From Apiotrichum sp. Y4204 (lineage: Eukaryota; Basidiomycota; Tremellomycetes; Trichosporonales; Trichosporonaceae): 64,000 nt of DNA. Shown piece by piece: positions 61,200 to 64,000 of the stretch. The notes beneath the pieces were generated by a model that was given only the letters and a program-made list of their open reading frames with translations, ran no database searches and was not told where the DNA came from. Each line of letters begins with the position of its first letter. Within the stretch, counting starts at the first letter, position 1. The stretch spans positions 1 through 64,000 of the forward strand of contig JAMYHL010000024.1 of assembly GCA_025531455.1 (NCBI GenBank), given 5' to 3'. The position numbers and the translations under genes are program-made.

Positions 61200-61296
61200 T
61201 TCTCCGCCAGGGAGTCGAACCCTGCTCTATCGCGATCTTCCTGTTGGAAGGCTCTCTCTTGAGAGGCGATTATACTAACCGATATACTAGCGAAGA
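61200..61296 (-). tRNA. tRNA-Glu, anticodon CTC, with a 25-base intron
   Basis: On the minus strand the mature 72 bases fold fully. TCTTCGC pairs with GCGGAGA (acceptor). GTAT pairs with GTAT (D stem, using G-T pairs) around a loop with the conserved GG. ATCGC pairs with GCGAT (anticodon stem). CAGGG pairs with CCCTG around TTCGACT. The anticodon loop is CTCTCA plus C, anticodon CTC. The intron at 61235-61259 sits after position 37, the universal site. In it, GAG can pair with the anticodon, and CTTCC-AACA-GGAAG forms a hairpin, as tRNA splicing endonuclease substrates require. Confidence 0.95.
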
Positions 61297-62278
61297 GATG
61301 ATGGAAGCCGTTCGGGCGCGATCGGCGCGTTTTTCCGATCGGCGAGCTCGAGGAGGACAGGGAGGGGAGAGGAGGGTTGCGGCTGTGCTTCTGGGGTGCG
61401 AGGGCTGGTGGGGAATACTATAAATGATAGCATGGACTCTGAATGGAACTCTGGACGAGCGATATTGCGGTCGGCGGTTTCGAGAGACGACCTGAAACCA
61501 GGTGAGCATCGCTTCTTCCGTGATAATCCTCTTGTGAATAAGAAAATATATAAATAGTCAGATAAAGAGATAAACTTTGTTCTCATTGCAAGAACTGGTC
61601 TCGCTTCCTGCATCCTGTTCTATTGGGCATACACGATGACTGGGCATCTCGAAGTCCGAGGAGCACACACCGTTGCCTGTTCTCGTATCATACAGTTGTC
61701 ACAGTCTTGGCGGCTTCACATTCTTCAAACGCGATCCCACCCTCAAGCAGCTATTTCATCAGTTTAGACTGATATATATCTAAACAGACGTCCTCTCCAA
61801 GCTCCATGCCTCTTTCAAAGCTCATCCGCGAGCACAACGAGGATCTCTTAGTGCCACAAGGCCACACTCGTTCGGTTCCTCCACTCAATCACGTGACCCG
61901 TTCCTCTCCGGTGGAGGTGAGGCTGAATGACGTTTTGGCCAGTGTGCCTTGTGTGCCGTGCTCCTCCGCCCTGGCGGTGGCCCAAGCCAAGCACTCCGAT
62001 GTGATGCCCAGCCAAGCCTCAACGAGCTCGACGACGACCTTGCTGCCCATCCATCCATCCACTTCCTGGATACATTTCTTGATAGTATATTGAATACCAA
62101 AGTTCCACTGCGACTGTGGTTTGGAACGAGTGCGGCCTTTCACAAAGACGAACGAACCTTGTCTGAACATATCGCAACGTATCGCGTTTCCATCCTACAC
62201 TCGACGGAGCCTGGCATCGACAGAATCGCACTCGAACTACCCGCAGCGAGTGGCTCCGCGCTCGCAACGATACAGAGT
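61297..62278. other. Intergenic region before the Rav1-like gene
   Basis: TCACGTGAC lies at 61889-61897. Moderately long open frames exist on both strands around 61890-62278, but none resembles a family. The right part is taken as promoter and leader of the Rav1-like gene. Confidence 0.45.
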
Positions 62279-64000
62279 ATGACGCTTCAGCTGCGCCAGG
62301 CGATTCCGGGCCGCCCACTGCGGAGCGGGATCAGCCGGCTAGCGGGGGTCGTCGCGGGGGACGAAGCGTACTATGTGCGTCGTGGGAGATCGGATCGGAA
62401 CAGCTACAAGTACTAATGGCAGGCATATCCGTCTTCGGCGAACGTGGTCCTGCAGTACCCGTCTGGAGACCTCGCGCACACACTGCCGTTTTGGGACGCG
62501 CTGCACCGCCGGGCGGGGCCGAGCGGAGGAGGACTCGTGGATAGCGTCCACGGGGTAGTCGCTCGTGGGAGCACGGTGAGTCCCAGTGCCAGTGCTGATT
62601 GCCTTAGTCTAACACCAGATCGTGGCGTGGAGCGGTATCCATATTGTGCTTTGGCACTTTACCGGGAGCTGGACCGTTCACTCTACCATTGTGGCCGGCG
62701 CCCCGATATCGTCTGTCCACTTTGTGGAAGGTGGGTCGATGCCAGGCTCTGTGTGTCGTAGCGGTTCTGACGGACAGGCACGCTTGCTGTTGGAACGGCG
62801 CAGGGTATCGAAGTATGGCGGTTAGCGGATGCCGATGTCGTGGTGTGGGATCGCCTGTGGTCAAAGTAAGTGCTTCTGCGGGAAATGTCTCACTGACAAC
62901 AGACACACGCCACCAGACTCCGTCATTGCCCTGCCGCCGTCCAGCACCCATGTAGCATGGTACATTCCCGGCGAACGGAAGGTTATGATCCAAGGTCTCG
63001 GCAAGACGCCAGAGTCGTGTTTGAAGCAGCCTTCCCAAGAACTCCGGCTCCCGCGCGAGATTGAGTGGTTTGGTTGGCGCAATTCCATGTAAGAGATGGG
63101 AATGGACTTTGCGCTGATTTCCGCCAGCTCTGACCCGTATCTCTACATCATTGCGAATGGTGTTTTGCGCATCTATTCTCCCGTGCTTGACGACCCGTCG
63201 TGGTTCCAGCTCCTCTACTCGCTCGATCATCGCTCATTCAACCGCAGTAAGGGCAAGGGGCGCGATGTCGGCACGATATGGGTGCCGGACACGCAAATGG
63301 TGAAGGCTGCTGCGACGTCGGCGTTGCAAGGAAAAGAGCATATCTCGGCAAGTACGCGGGAGAAGCTTGAGGCGATTGACGGGGAGGAGATGGACCTCGT
63401 GCTCTGGTTCGGAGAGGACGGAGCGGTAGCGGCAAGATCGATCCTTGTACGTGCGTCCCGTGGTGGAGATCTAACTTCAGAATCTCGACCGCAAGCCGCC
63501 CACTCTGATACAGTCCACTCTCATTACTGCGTTCACCGCCGCTGTCGAGGCATTCCCGTCGCCCTCTGGAGTGGCATTGTTCCGCGAGCACTTGCTCGTT
63601 GGCTTCCCTGCAACACCAGAATCTGAGGACGTGACTTCGCTCTGCCTCTCTCTCCCAGATCTTCTGTCCGGCATGCCCGAGGCATTCTCATTGGAGACAC
63701 CGCCAGCAGACTTTGAAGCCATGTCGGTCCTGATGGCACAGGATATCACCGGGTTCGTGCGCACGCCGAATGGACGTGGGTTGCTGGCTGTCGGTCAGGA
63801 GGGCGAGATTGGCATCTGGGAGAAGCGGCGGGTGGGTAAAGCGCAACACCAAGTCGGTGGACCGAAACGCGTGACGCTTGTGGGAAAAGGACAGTGGACT
63901 GCCCCCGCCACCCCGATCCTCTACAGCATTTACGCCAAGGGCCGTGGTATCGCATCCTACTTCAAAGGGCCTGATGGACCGCAAGTGGTACTGCAGCACC
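62279..64000 (+). CDS. Rav1/DMX-like RAVE subunit, N-terminal propeller (partial, runs off the window)
   Basis: Exons 62279-62374, 62423-62575, 62619-62730, 62778-62865, 62903-63088, 63128-63446 and 63481-64000 stay in phase. The start MTLQLRQAIPGRP matches the IPGRP opening of Rav1 proteins, and the next lines (AYYAYPSSANVVLQYPSG) fit the first blade. WD-type strands follow: IVAWSGIHIVLWHF, SSVHFVEGTLAVGTAQGIEVWRL, and SDPYLYIIANGVLRIYSPVLDDPSWFQL, the last typical of the family. Rav1 is the scaffold of the RAVE complex, which reassembles the vacuolar proton ATPase after glucose changes. The C-terminal half lies to the right. Introns are 48, 43, 47, 37, 39 and 34 bases. Another large WD-propeller protein is the main alternative. 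Confidence 0.8.

Noticed and set aside
61889..62278. Open frames on both strands before the Rav1-like start
   Set aside because: The plus-strand frame is continuous with Rav1 but lacks family similarity before MTLQLRQAIPGRP; the minus-strand frame shows no known domain or promoter.

Overview
The window is nuclear DNA of an intron-rich basidiomycete yeast, most likely a tremellomycete of the Trichosporonales type. That placement is an inference from three things: GC-rich third codon positions, pyrimidine-rich leaders before start codons, and many very short introns (often 32-60 nt, GTRAGT donor, CTRAC branch site a few bases before the AG). Coordinates below come from joining exons by hand. 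Nearly every joined exon set keeps phase and restores a recognisable protein family.

Layout. 1-189 is the 3' end of an acidic-tailed gene. 1395-3049 is an aldo-keto reductase with five introns. 3745-4058 is a stranded C-terminal piece of a propionyl/acyl-CoA ligase. 4755-5999 (-) is an unrecognised Ser/Pro-rich protein. 6567-6688 is the U6 spliceosomal RNA gene. 7015-9832 (-) is PEX5. 10798-14898 (-) is an FHA protein with ten Ki-67-like short repeats. 16462-18608 is a vacuolar-type amino-acid transporter. A 5 kb stretch without recognisable genes follows. 23824-27718 is a Ran1/Ksp1-type kinase and 28720-31911 a Polo kinase with an unusual Arg/Glu/Asp tail. 33732-35510 is a secreted GH18 chitinase-like protein, 35912-35982 is tRNA-Gly(GCC), then another 5 kb without recognisable genes. 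41017-43065 is a secreted DUF1996 protein. 43778-46814 is a microcephalin-like BRCT protein. 47113-47834 (-) is an MGST3-type MAPEG protein and 48281-49612 an NSRP1-type splicing factor. 51988-54479 is MET6. 54966-56507 is a GDP-L-fucose synthase. 57055-58480 (-) is a protein with a senescence/spartin-like N-terminus. 59221-60623 is a glutathionyl-hydroquinone reductase with alternative starts. 61200-61296 (-) is an intron-containing tRNA-Glu(CTC). 62279 to the window end is the N-terminal propeller of a Rav1/DMX-type V-ATPase assembly factor.

There is no operon logic and no obvious biosynthetic cluster. Themes recur by function: mitosis and chromosome structure (Ki-67-like FHA protein, Polo, BRCT protein), cell wall and secretion (GH18, DUF1996, GDP-fucose synthase), glutathione/redox metabolism (MGST3, GS-hydroquinone reductase, aldo-keto reductase), and splicing (U6, NSRP1). 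Linkage of these is probably coincidental. The most interesting items are the Ki-67-like architecture, the Polo C-terminal tail, the dual-start GST, the MCPH1-like BRCT protein, the relic ligase domain, and the ultra-short introns with the branch site almost touching the 3' splice site.
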